Positions 1 through 8,100 of a stretch of DNA of 32,351 nt are shown here, piece after piece. The stretch is taken from positions 1 through 32,351 of the forward strand of contig NZDM01000076.1 of assembly GCA_002690085.1 (NCBI GenBank), written 5' to 3'. The DNA comes from Flavobacteriaceae bacterium. Lineage in GTDB: Bacteria; Bacteroidota; Bacteroidia; Flavobacteriales; Flavobacteriaceae. The notes beneath the pieces were generated by a model, which saw only the letters and a program-made list of their open reading frames with translations, ran no database searches and was not told where the DNA came from. A program made the translations under genes and the position numbers. How positions within the stretch are numbered: the stretch's first letter is position 1; each line of letters opens with the position of its first letter.

Positions 1-59
1 CATTGTGTACTCCATCAGCTGTAGATGCAAACATATTTGAGATTCTTCCTACACCTCCC
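1..59. repeat. 59-bp terminal direct repeat, left copy
   Basis: Bases 1-59 are identical to bases 32293-32351. The copy lies inside the coding sequence of the constant-N-terminus family. It could be an assembly overlap (59 is a k-mer size used by some assemblers) or a real repeated gene segment. Confidence 0.95.
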
Positions 60-250
60 AACTGATTCATGCAAAATACCACATTACGGTTATCGCCTCC
101 GGCGCGAGTATTAATCAAACGAGCATTTCTGGCATGACCTACGCTAGGCCAAAGTCCTTGCCATTTACCGTTACCGTTACCAGGACTATTTTTGTTTGCA
201 CCATAATTATATCCTGAAGATCCAGCATACATTGATCTTGCTTTTGACAT
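1..250 (-). CDS. 5' part of a constant-N-terminus family protein (runs off the left edge)
   Basis: This is the first 83 codons of a gene whose 3' part lies beyond the left edge. It starts MSKARSMYAGSS and is rich in Gly, Asn and Arg, with WQGLWPSVGHARNAR and GGDNRNVVFCMNQLGG segments. I do not recognise the family. Its first 75 residues are identical to those of the gene at 29622-30929. The 59 bases at the left edge are identical to the right edge of the window, where the minus-strand gene starting at 31007 runs off without its N-terminus. Joining the two gives a single in-frame protein of 511 residues. The ATG is preceded by a TATA-like stretch and faces mutS7 divergently. There is no signal peptide or membrane segment in the visible part. 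Confidence 0.75.
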   Translation of the reverse strand, partial: MSKARSMYAGSSGYNYGANKNSPGNGNGKWQGLWPSVGHARNARLINTRAGGDNRNVVFCMNQLGGVGRISNMFASTADGVHN

Positions 251-314
251 TATAATACTTACAGAGAATTATTTTTCAACAAGATAAAGATAACATTCTA
301 TATTAATAAAGATA

Positions 315-3284
315 ATGCCTCTAGTCCAAGATTACATTAAACTAAGCAATAAATGGAAAAAAGAATATGGGTTGAAAACTTGTGTATTGATGCAGTGTGG
401 ATCTTTTTTTGAAATGTATGGTCTAAGAAATAAAGATGAAAGTATATCTGATATTACTGATGTTGAAGAATTAGCAAATGTATGCGATATTCTAGTTGCT
501 AATAAATCGAATAAGGTCAATGGAAAACAAGTAGTAATGGCAGGGTTTGGAATCACTCAAATAGATAAATATATACGAAGGTTTCAAGAGAATGGATATA
601 CTTGTGCTATTTATACTGAAACAAAACAAGGTAGCAGCGTAATTTCTCGTGATTTATCTGAAATTGTCTCTCCTGGAACTTATTTTGGCGAGGCTAATAC
701 AAATATTTCAAGCAATGCAGTTTGTGTTTGGATAAAAAAAGTTAATGCTAGCAAATATAATCCTGAAATGATTGTTAGTGGTATCTCCGCTATAGATGTA
801 AATACGGGTCATTCAAGTATATATCAATTTACATCTTCATATCATAGTGATCCTACTTCATATGATGATCTTGAAAGAAATATTTCTATTGCCAAGCCAC
901 ATGAATGTATATTAGTTTTTCGTGGAATAGAAGAGAATGAAGCCAATGATATTTCAACTTATATAGGTGTAAGCAATATTAAAACGCATATGATATTTGA
1001 TAATGAAGAAACTGAATTGGCAAGATTTTCTCAAAATGCAGAAAAGCAAAAATATCAATTTGAAGTAATGCGGCGTTTTTTCCCGAATATCTCTCCAGAA
1101 ACAGTTACTAATACTATGCAAACCCATGATATTGCGCTTCAGTCATATACTGTTTTACTAGATTTTGTATACCAACATAATCCTAATATTTTGTCTAAGA
1201 TTGAGTATGCAAATATAGAAACTGTTGATAACACGCTTCATCTAGGTAATCATTCACTTAGACAATTGAATATTGTAGATGATAATCGACATGAGGGTAA
1301 GCTAAGCTCGGTAACTAATTTTTTAGATAGCTGTAAAACTACAATGGGTTCTAGACAACTAAGATACAATTTATGTCATCCTACTACTGTGATAAATAAA
1401 TTAAACAGTATATATGATTGCACAGATGCAGGACTTTCTAAAGGATTATATAAAGAAGTACGTGATGCTCTTAGTGGAGTTAGAGATATTGATAAGTCAA
1501 TACGCTTTTTAGCTACTGGCAGATTACAGCCAAGTGGAATGTACAAACTGTATATTGATTTAACTAAGACTAGAACTGCATTAGATGCAGTAATAAATGA
1601 TACAACTGTTGGCTCCGCAATACAAGACTTAGGGCTAGATCATTCAGAGTCATTGGACTTTATAATTGGCTCAATTGAAGACAATTTTGAACTTGTTAAG
1701 CTATCACATTTTGATGATCTAAGTCAAGATAAACTAGGTGTGCTTTCTCCAAATGAGGTTTGCTTTGTTAAACTTGATAAGTCTCAGGAGATCAAAGAAA
1801 GTTGGGATAATAGCAATGATTATTCTAGTAAATTGGTTGATATTCAAAATCACCTTTCAAAAATTATTGGAAAGTTTGAAAATAGAAAAAGTACAAAACT
1901 ACCTGTCAAGTTAAATGATACGCCCAAAAATGCTCCCACACTTGTAGCTACAAGTAGACGGTGTAAATGCATGAAAGAACATATTAAAGGTAATCCTGCA
2001 GATGCTGTATTTTTAAGCAATGGTGAGCAAATTGATTTATCTAATATTGAGTTTGATAAGTCAGGTTCAAGTAAAACTGAAATGATAATAAAAACTTCAT
2101 ATATTGAATCACTCACTAAAGATCTACAAAAGAGTAGGGAAGAGTTAATCTTAAATCTTACAAGATTTTACTTTGATTTTTGTACAAGGTTAACTACTTC
2201 AATTGATAGGATAGGAAATATTGCAAAATTGGCTGCATGGCTTGATTGCTTTCAAAACTCATGTTATATTGCAAAAACCTTCAACTATTGTAGACCACAA
2301 CTAATTGAAAATGAGCAATCATTTGTAAATGCATGTGATATTAGACATCCATTAATTGAGCACATACAAACAAACGAGACGTATGTTGCTAATGATATTT
2401 CTCTTGGAGTTGAAAACGATGGATGTCTGCTGTACGGAACAAACGCAGTAGGAAAAAGCAGTCTTATAAAATCAATTGGAATTGCAATTGTAATGAGTCA
2501 GGCTGGATTTTATGTTCCTTGTTCAAAGTTTGTTTTGGCACCTTATCAAAAGATTTATACACGTATTCTGGGTAATGATAATTTATTTAAAGGTCTTTCT
2601 ACATTTGCAGTTGAAATGTCAGAACTACGAACAATTCTTGAATCAGCGGATCAAAAAAGTCTAGTAATTGGAGACGAACTCTGTTCTGGAACAGAAAGCA
2701 ACTCTGCAATAAGCATATTCACAGCAGGAGTTGAGTGGTTACATAACAAAAAATCATCGTTTATTTTTGCAACCCACTTTCATGAGATAGTTAATTATGA
2801 TGAGATTGTTAATCTTGAACGAGTTAAGATGATGCATCTAGCTGTAACATACAATCCTGGTCTTGATTGCCTTATATATGATCGAAAATTGCGTCCCGGT
2901 CCCGGCAAAGATATGTATGGTTTAGAAGTTTGTAAATCATTAAATCTCTCTTCGGAGTTTTTATCAAGAGCTCATTCATTAAGAATGAAATATAATTCAA
3001 AAGAATGCAATATTCTCTCTGCAGAAAGTTCCAGGTACAACACAAACAAGTTGAAAGGTACCTGTGAGATGTGTGGATCAGAAGGACAAGAGATTCATCA
3101 TTTAGTTCATCAATCAGAAGCAGATAAAACTGGGTATGTAGGAACATTTCATAAAAACCATCCGGCCAATTTACAGAATGTGTGTGAAAAATGTCATGAT
3201 AAACTACATGACACTGGTAAACAACATCGTAAAACAAAAACTTCAAACGGTAATTACATTTTAACTGCAATAGCAAGACGATAA
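315..3284 (+). CDS. mutS7: MutS7-type DNA mismatch repair protein with C-terminal HNH nuclease
   Basis: A MutS-family ATPase of 989 residues. The N-terminal mismatch-recognition domain carries the Phe-x-Glu motif (F31-F-E33 in GSFFEMYG). The central lever and clamp regions lead to an ABC-type ATPase with Walker A (GTNAVGKSS, about residue 707), an FAVEMSEL segment, Walker B (VIGDELCSGTES, about 784) and FATHFHEI. The last ~75 residues form an HNH nuclease: a CEMC pair near residue 916, an IHHLVHQ core, then HPANLQNVCEKCHDKLH. This MutS plus HNH architecture is the MutS7 subfamily known from Mimivirus relatives and octocoral mitochondria. There the nuclease is thought to nick the mismatched strand, which would let one protein do the MutS and MutL jobs. 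No AAAATTGA box lies upstream. The start is the first ATG and places the FxE motif at the usual distance. Confidence 0.95.
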   Translation: MPLVQDYIKLSNKWKKEYGLKTCVLMQCGSFFEMYGLRNKDESISDITDVEELANVCDILVANKSNKVNGKQVVMAGFGITQIDKYIRRFQENGYTCAIYTETKQGSSVISRDLSEIVSPGTYFGEANTNISSNAVCVWIKKVNASKYNPEMIVSGISAIDVNTGHSSIYQFTSSYHSDPTSYDDLERNISIAKPHECILVFRGIEENEANDISTYIGVSNIKTHMIFDNEETELARFSQNAEKQKYQFEVMRRFFPNISPETVTNTMQTHDIALQSYTVLLDFVYQHNPNILSKIEYANIETVDNTLHLGNHSLRQLNIVDDNRHEGKLSSVTNFLDSCKTTMGSRQLRYNLCHPTTVINKLNSIYDCTDAGLSKGLYKEVRDALSGVRDIDKSIRFLATGRLQPSGMYKLYIDLTKTRTALDAVINDTTVGSAIQDLGLDHSESLDFIIGSIEDNFELVKLSHFDDLSQDKLGVLSPNEVCFVKLDKSQEIKESWDNSNDYSSKLVDIQNHLSKIIGKFENRKSTKLPVKLNDTPKNAPTLVATSRRCKCMKEHIKGNPADAVFLSNGEQIDLSNIEFDKSGSSKTEMIIKTSYIESLTKDLQKSREELILNLTRFYFDFCTRLTTSIDRIGNIAKLAAWLDCFQNSCYIAKTFNYCRPQLIENEQSFVNACDIRHPLIEHIQTNETYVANDISLGVENDGCLLYGTNAVGKSSLIKSIGIAIVMSQAGFYVPCSKFVLAPYQKIYTRILGNDNLFKGLSTFAVEMSELRTILESADQKSLVIGDELCSGTESNSAISIFTAGVEWLHNKKSSFIFATHFHEIVNYDEIVNLERVKMMHLAVTYNPGLDCLIYDRKLRPGPGKDMYGLEVCKSLNLSSEFLSRAHSLRMKYNSKECNILSAESSRYNTNKLKGTCEMCGSEGQEIHHLVHQSEADKTGYVGTFHKNHPANLQNVCEKCHDKLHDTGKQHRKTKTSNGNYILTAIARR

Positions 3285-3303
3285 AATCTGATGTATATAA
3301 TAT

Positions 3304-3717
3304 ATGAACCCAGCTGATTTTTTAAAGAAACAATGGCCAAGTATTTTAACAGTAGTAATAACTTTTTTAACATTAATTTTGGTATTTCAAATACTTGATG
3401 TTAATTTTTCTCCTATTGAAAACAAACATATTGAGAAAGTAGTAACTATTGAATCATTTGATACTAATCCAAGCCAAGATGTAATCCCTGGAAATCATAA
3501 TCATAATCCAAAACCACTTCATGATACATGCACAACACATAGTACACGGGCTTGCAAAACGGCTAGTTTTTGTGTTCTTTTAGATGGAGAGAAATGTGTT
3601 GGTGGTAATAAGCATGGTCCTACCTATTTAACTCAAGACGGTGATAAAGTAGACTACAATTACTATTATCATAAAAACAAATGTTATGGTAAATGTCCAG
3701 AAGAAGGAAGTGATTAA
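3304..3717 (+). CDS. Single-pass membrane protein with six-cysteine C-terminal domain
   Basis: A 137-residue protein. It has one membrane helix near residues 13-31, then a polar linker with a His/Asn-rich stretch, then a compact domain with six cysteines (C76, C84, C90, C98, C127, C131), enough for three disulfides. The cysteine domain contains SFCVLLDGEKCVGGNKHG and a YYYHKNKCYGKCP end. From general recollection similar short Cys-rich membrane proteins occur in other giant viruses, but no function is known to me. The topology suggests an N-in, C-out virion or membrane protein. The start is 19 nt after the mutS7 stop and is preceded by an AT-rich TATATAATAT stretch. Late structural protein is an inference. 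Confidence 0.75.
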   Translation: MNPADFLKKQWPSILTVVITFLTLILVFQILDVNFSPIENKHIEKVVTIESFDTNPSQDVIPGNHNHNPKPLHDTCTTHSTRACKTASFCVLLDGEKCVGGNKHGPTYLTQDGDKVDYNYYYHKNKCYGKCPEEGSD

Positions 3718-3721
3718 ACGA

Positions 3722-3729
3722 AAAATTGA
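3722..3729 (+). promoter_or_regulatory. Early promoter box AAAATTGA for RPB10
   Basis: An exact AAAATTGA octamer, the known early element of Mimivirus and Cafeteria roenbergensis virus. Its last base is 38 nt before the RPB10 ATG. Confidence 0.8.
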
Positions 3730-3731
3730 TA

Positions 3732-3749
3732 TAGATATAAAAATATCTA
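3732..3749. terminator. Hairpin between the Cys-rich membrane gene and RPB10
   Basis: A perfect 7-bp inverted repeat (TAGATAT / ATATCTA) with a 4-nt A loop, 14 nt after the stop of the upstream gene. It overlaps the RPB10 promoter region, so it may be a 3'-end signal for the upstream gene or chance in AT-rich DNA. Confidence 0.4.
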
Positions 3750-3767
3750 CATCAAGTATACACAGTT

Positions 3768-4001
3768 ATGATTATCCCAGTTAAGTGTTTCACGTGTGGA
3801 AAAGTCCTCGGCAATAAATATCGCTTTTACGAACGAGAAGTGCGTAAAATGAAGAGCGAGCGTGACGGTGAAGTTGACAAAGTAAAATACCTTACAACAG
3901 AACAAGCAGATAAGACGCCAGAAGGTGAAGTTTTAGACGTACTTAAGCTAAACAAAATGTGCTGTCGCCGTCATATCTTGACCCATGTTGATATTGAATA
4001 A
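3768..4001 (+). CDS. RPB10: RNA polymerase subunit RPB10 (RPABC5)
   Basis: A 77-residue homologue of the small zinc-binding subunit shared by eukaryotic RNA polymerases I, II and III, known as subunit N in archaea. It shows the family's atypical zinc site: C7-x-x-C10 in MIIPVKCFTCGK and the paired C65-C66 in CCRRHILTHVD. It is slightly longer than the yeast protein through a charged insert (about residues 25-55) between the two halves. RPB10 helps assemble the RPB2/RPB3 platform, and RPB2 follows about 1.1 kb downstream. An exact early box lies 38 nt upstream of the ATG, so early transcription is likely. Confidence 0.95.
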   Translation: MIIPVKCFTCGKVLGNKYRFYEREVRKMKSERDGEVDKVKYLTTEQADKTPEGEVLDVLKLNKMCCRRHILTHVDIE

Positions 4002-4022
4002 AATCTCATATGATTATATACA

Positions 4023-4658
4023 ATGGGATATGGTTGTAATTCAAACAAGCCTAAAAAACAAAAAGGCGGTATGGTATCTTCACCTGCCGCGTTTCCTCAA
4101 GGTTCCCCTTGGAATGTAGATACAGCATTGCCAGGTATGAATGGAGGGGTCGCAGATGCTGGTAATTTTTATAAAGTTAATCCTGAAGGAGGTGCTTTGC
4201 CAGATCCAGTAAGTTCTACTAATATTCAGGGGAGTGGTTCCTGTGGTGGCGGGAAAAAACGCAAGAGACGCGTTACAAGAAAAGCCAGAAAGTCTAGGCG
4301 TGGTAAAAGAAAAACAAAAACTAGACGCCATCGTAAAAGTAAGGCTCATAAAAAGAAAGGACACAAATCAAAGAAAAGTCGTAGAACTCGTAAGGGACGT
4401 AAAGGACGTAAGGCAAATAGACGTAAAACTATGAAAGGAGGTTATCGTGACTCTATTTTTCAAGGCCCTATAAATGCGTATAGAGGCATGGTTTTTGGTG
4501 CAGGTGATCTTGTCAACCAATGGGCAGGTAAGCCTAGTCAGCTATCTCCTGCGCCAACAGACCAAGCTCCTGTACCTGATGGTAATGTTGTTCTTGGTGA
4601 AATGCCTGATGTAAATGCAATTCACATGGCAGCAGGACAAGCTGTTGCAAGTATATAA
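4023..4658 (+). CDS. Very basic core-type (DNA-condensing?) protein with GG cleavage-like sites
   Basis: A 211-residue protein with three parts: a Gly/Pro-rich N-terminus, a Lys/Arg-rich block at about residues 77-136 (with repeated KKGHKSKKSRRTRKGRKG-like runs), and a neutral C-terminal third. The basic block resembles histone-like or protamine-like packing proteins, so nucleic-acid binding in the virion core is likely but inferred. The block is bracketed by sequences fitting the adenovirus-protease rules (M/I/L)-x-G-x|G and (M/I/L)-x-G-G|x: IQGS|G at 68-72 and MKGG|Y at 137-141. A further MNGG|V lies at 39-43. The same layout recurs in the gene at 26424. There is no early box; TATATAC sits just before the ATG, as for the structural genes. 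A 13-bp palindrome follows the stop. Confidence 0.75.
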   Translation: MGYGCNSNKPKKQKGGMVSSPAAFPQGSPWNVDTALPGMNGGVADAGNFYKVNPEGGALPDPVSSTNIQGSGSCGGGKKRKRRVTRKARKSRRGKRKTKTRRHRKSKAHKKKGHKSKKSRRTRKGRKGRKANRRKTMKGGYRDSIFQGPINAYRGMVFGAGDLVNQWAGKPSQLSPAPTDQAPVPDGNVVLGEMPDVNAIHMAAGQAVASI

Positions 4659-4661
4659 ACA

Positions 4662-4699
4662 TTTTTGTGTGTATTTATAAAAAAATATACATACAAAAA
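4662..4699. terminator. 3' hairpin of the basic core-type gene
   Basis: A 13-bp inverted repeat with one G-U pair (4662-4674 with 4687-4699), starting 4 nt after the stop codon. It matches the palindromic 3'-end signals known in Mimivirus. It also argues that the next gene starts at 4721 rather than at an in-frame ATG at 4667, which would lie inside the hairpin. Confidence 0.65.
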
Positions 4700-4720
4700 A
4701 TTATCTGGAGAATTAATATA

Positions 4721-5059
4721 ATGAAGCTGATGGAATCAATTAGAAAGCTGTGCACGCCAGCATATGTCTATTTAGTGATCTCTGTTATTGCAGTTGTTGC
4801 TATGATGTTCCAAAATGCAGGCAATACCAATAAGTATTGTGTAGGACAATTCTCTTGTAACGTTCCTAGTACTGCGGGAATATTTATCGCAAAAGGTATC
4901 TACATTGCATTTTGGACATTCATCTTGAATGCTCTATGTAAAGCAGGATATAAGCAATTCTCATGGTTTATGGTTCTTTTGCCATTTATCTTATTTTTTA
5001 TCATAATTGGTATGATTCTCTTGATGGCAGCAGATGAGCAAATCTCCAAATTAATGTAA
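4721..5059 (+). CDS. Small three-helix membrane protein
   Basis: A 112-residue hydrophobic protein starting MKLMESIRKLCTPAYVYL. Three membrane segments are visible, near residues 15-33, 52-74 and 82-104. A short loop after the first helix holds two cysteines (YCVGQFSCNVP) that may pair outside the membrane. I recognise no catalytic motif. The reading frame opens upstream at 4667, but that region is the terminator hairpin of the previous gene, so 4721 is the better start. A virion-membrane protein is the likely class by size and context; I cannot name a function. Confidence 0.75.
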   Translation: MKLMESIRKLCTPAYVYLVISVIAVVAMMFQNAGNTNKYCVGQFSCNVPSTAGIFIAKGIYIAFWTFILNALCKAGYKQFSWFMVLLPFILFFIIIGMILLMAADEQISKLM

Positions 5060-5088
5060 TTTAATAAAATAATTCATATTAAATTACA
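5055..5088. terminator. 3' hairpin after the small membrane gene
   Basis: A perfect 11-bp inverted repeat (TGTAATTTAAT / ATTAAATTACA) with a 12-nt loop. It overlaps the stop codon of the upstream gene and precedes RPB2. Confidence 0.7.
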
Positions 5089-5131
5089 GCAATAACAAGA
5101 GATAAAAATAATACCTTGAAGTATAGTATAT

Positions 5132-8100
5132 ATGGGTGACCAGTTATCACAAGCTATTATCGACAAACTGTTCGAAGATAATCCAAACTTATTGGTTAAT
5201 CATCATCTTGAATCGTTTAACGAGTTTTATCGTGATGGGATTAAGAGAATATTCAGAGAGAAAAATCCAATCCGGATTATGAAGGATCAAGACAAAGACT
5301 CTGGTAACTTTAATCTCAGATGCAATATTTTTTTAGCTGGTAAAAATGGCGATAAATTATATTACGGAAAACCAATTATTTACGATGATGGACGCGAACA
5401 TTTTATGTACCCAAATGAAGCAAGACTAAGAAATATGACATATGGGATTACTATACATTATGATGTAGATCTTGAGTTTTATATTAAAACACCTGAAGGT
5501 GAATATCCTAATGAACCAACTTATACTTCAACATTAGAGAAGATATTCCTTGGAAGATTTCCAATTATGTTGTATTCTGATTTATGTATTTTAAAAGATA
5601 TGGCCCCTGATGTAAGGTTTGAAATGGGTGAATGCAGAAATGATTATGGTGGTTATTATATTGTTGATGGTAAAGAAAAGGTTATTGTATCACAAGAAAA
5701 GTTTGCAGACAATATGCTGTATGTAAGAGATAAAGTCAATGATCTTTATAGTCACGCTGCAGATATTAGATCAGTATCTGAAGATGCTTCAAAGCCTATT
5801 AGAACATTATCCGTTAGAATGGTAGCACCATCAGATAAATATACTAATAATAATATTGTAGTTAATCTACCCAATGTAAGAAAACCAGTACCTCTTTTTA
5901 TTGTTATGAGGGCTTTGGGAGTTTTATCTGATAAAAGTATTATTGAACATTGTTTATTGGATATGGAAAAATACAGCTCATATATTGATTTGTTTATTCC
6001 ATGTGTTCATGATGCTGGTATGATATTTAGTCAGGAACAAGCTCTCAAATATATAGCAACTTTTACCAAACACAAAACTACAGCGCATGCCTTGGAAATA
6101 TTAGCAAATTACTTTCTACCTCATATGGGGGATATGAACTTTAAAGCAAAGGCTTATTACCTAGGACATATGGTAAGGGAATTATTACGCGTTTATACCA
6201 AAGATATAAAACCAACCGATAGAGATAGTTTTCTTTTTAAACGAGTAGAACTCCCAGGCAATTTATTATATGATCTATTCAAAGAATATCTTAATATTCA
6301 ACAAAAGGACATCTATCAAAAGATTGATAAAGAATATACATTTAAACAAGGTATTTACAAGAAAAACTTTATTGGATTAATAGAGCAAAATTATCGTGAG
6401 CATTTTGGTGATAGAAAAATAGAACAAGGATTTAGAAAAGCTTATAAAGGAAACTGGGGCGCTGATGAAAGCACAAAAAGAATGGGTATTGTTCAAACTC
6501 TTAACAGACTCAGTTATAACGCTGCTATTTCCCATCTAAGAAAAATAAATCTTCCACTTGATGCCAGTGCCAAAGTAATTGGGCCACGATTGCTTCACGG
6601 TTCTCAATGGGGCATAATTGATCCGGTTGACACTCCAGATGGTGGTAATGTAGGTCTTCACAAACATATGGCCTTAGGAGCAGCGATTACTACAAATTGT
6701 TCAAGTAAACCAATAATAGTATGGTTACGTGAAAATGGAACAAGACTACTAGAAGAAGGCACCCCATCATTTAATGCTCAATTAACCAAGATCATGGTAA
6801 ATGGTGCTTGGATTGGAGTACATGCAAAACCTAGAGAACTTTGTGATAGAATAAAGGCTTTCCGCCGAAGTGGTTTGATTCCTATGTACACATCTGTACA
6901 ATGGGATATTTCTGCACAATGTATCTTTATTTACACTGATGCAGGAAGAATGTGCAGACCAATCTTTTATGTTGAAGATGGTAAAGCTAGTTTTGACAAA
7001 ACACAAATAAGAGACAAATTAGAATCAGGTAAATATAGTTGGAATCAATTAGTTTCTGGTTTTGGAACAAAAAAGGACCCCAATTTCAATAATAAAGGAT
7101 GTCTAATTTACAAGCTAGAAGAATTATATGACGCACCAAATATTGAATCATTGAAGCCATCTCAGGCTATTATTGACTATATTGATACAGCGGAAGAAGA
7201 GGGCTCATTAATTGCTTTCATGGAAGATGACCTATCTAAGAAGCCTTATACAAATATAGAGATTCATCCTTCTTTAATCCTTGGTGTAATGGGTAATCAA
7301 GTTGTATTCCCAGAAAATAATCAATTGCCACGTGACTTGTTCGCATGTGGACAGATGAGACAAGCTGTATCATTATACCATTCTAACTATCAAACTCGAA
7401 TTGATAAAATGGGAGTAGTTTTAAATTATGGCCAAACACCACTGGTAAAAAGTAGGTATTTAGATAAGATTTGCAAGGAGCAGCATCCATATGGTGAAAA
7501 TGTAATTGCTGCAATTATGTGTTATGGAGGATATAATGTTGAAGATTCAATTCTTTTTAACGAGGGTTCTATCAAACGTGGATTATTCAGAACAACATAT
7601 TTTAATATGTATGAATCCAAAGAAGAAAGTTCAAAGGTTGGTAATTCACAGGTAGATTCACAGTTTGCAAATATAGAAAGTGCTAATGTTATTGGTCTTA
7701 GAAATGGTTTTGATTACTCACAACTAGATGAACATGGTTTAATTAAAGAAAACACACCATTAGACGAGAAAAAAGTAATAATCGGAAAAATTACAACAAA
7801 CCTACAAGACCCAGGAGCTTCAATTGATGATTCTGTTGTACCTAAGAAAGGGCAGTTAGGATTTGTTGATAAATCATTCATTACAGAAGGCGAAGAAGGA
7901 TTTAGAGTAGCAAAGGTAAGAGTTCGCCATGAACGTGTTCCAGCCATTGGCGATAAGTTTTGTTCACGTTGTGGTCAAAAAGGAACAATTGGATTGGTGA
8001 TTCCTGAGGAAAATATGCCTTTTACAAAAGAAGGTATCAGACCTGATATTATTATTAATCCTCATGCATTACCTTCTCGTATGACAATTGGTCAGTTAGT

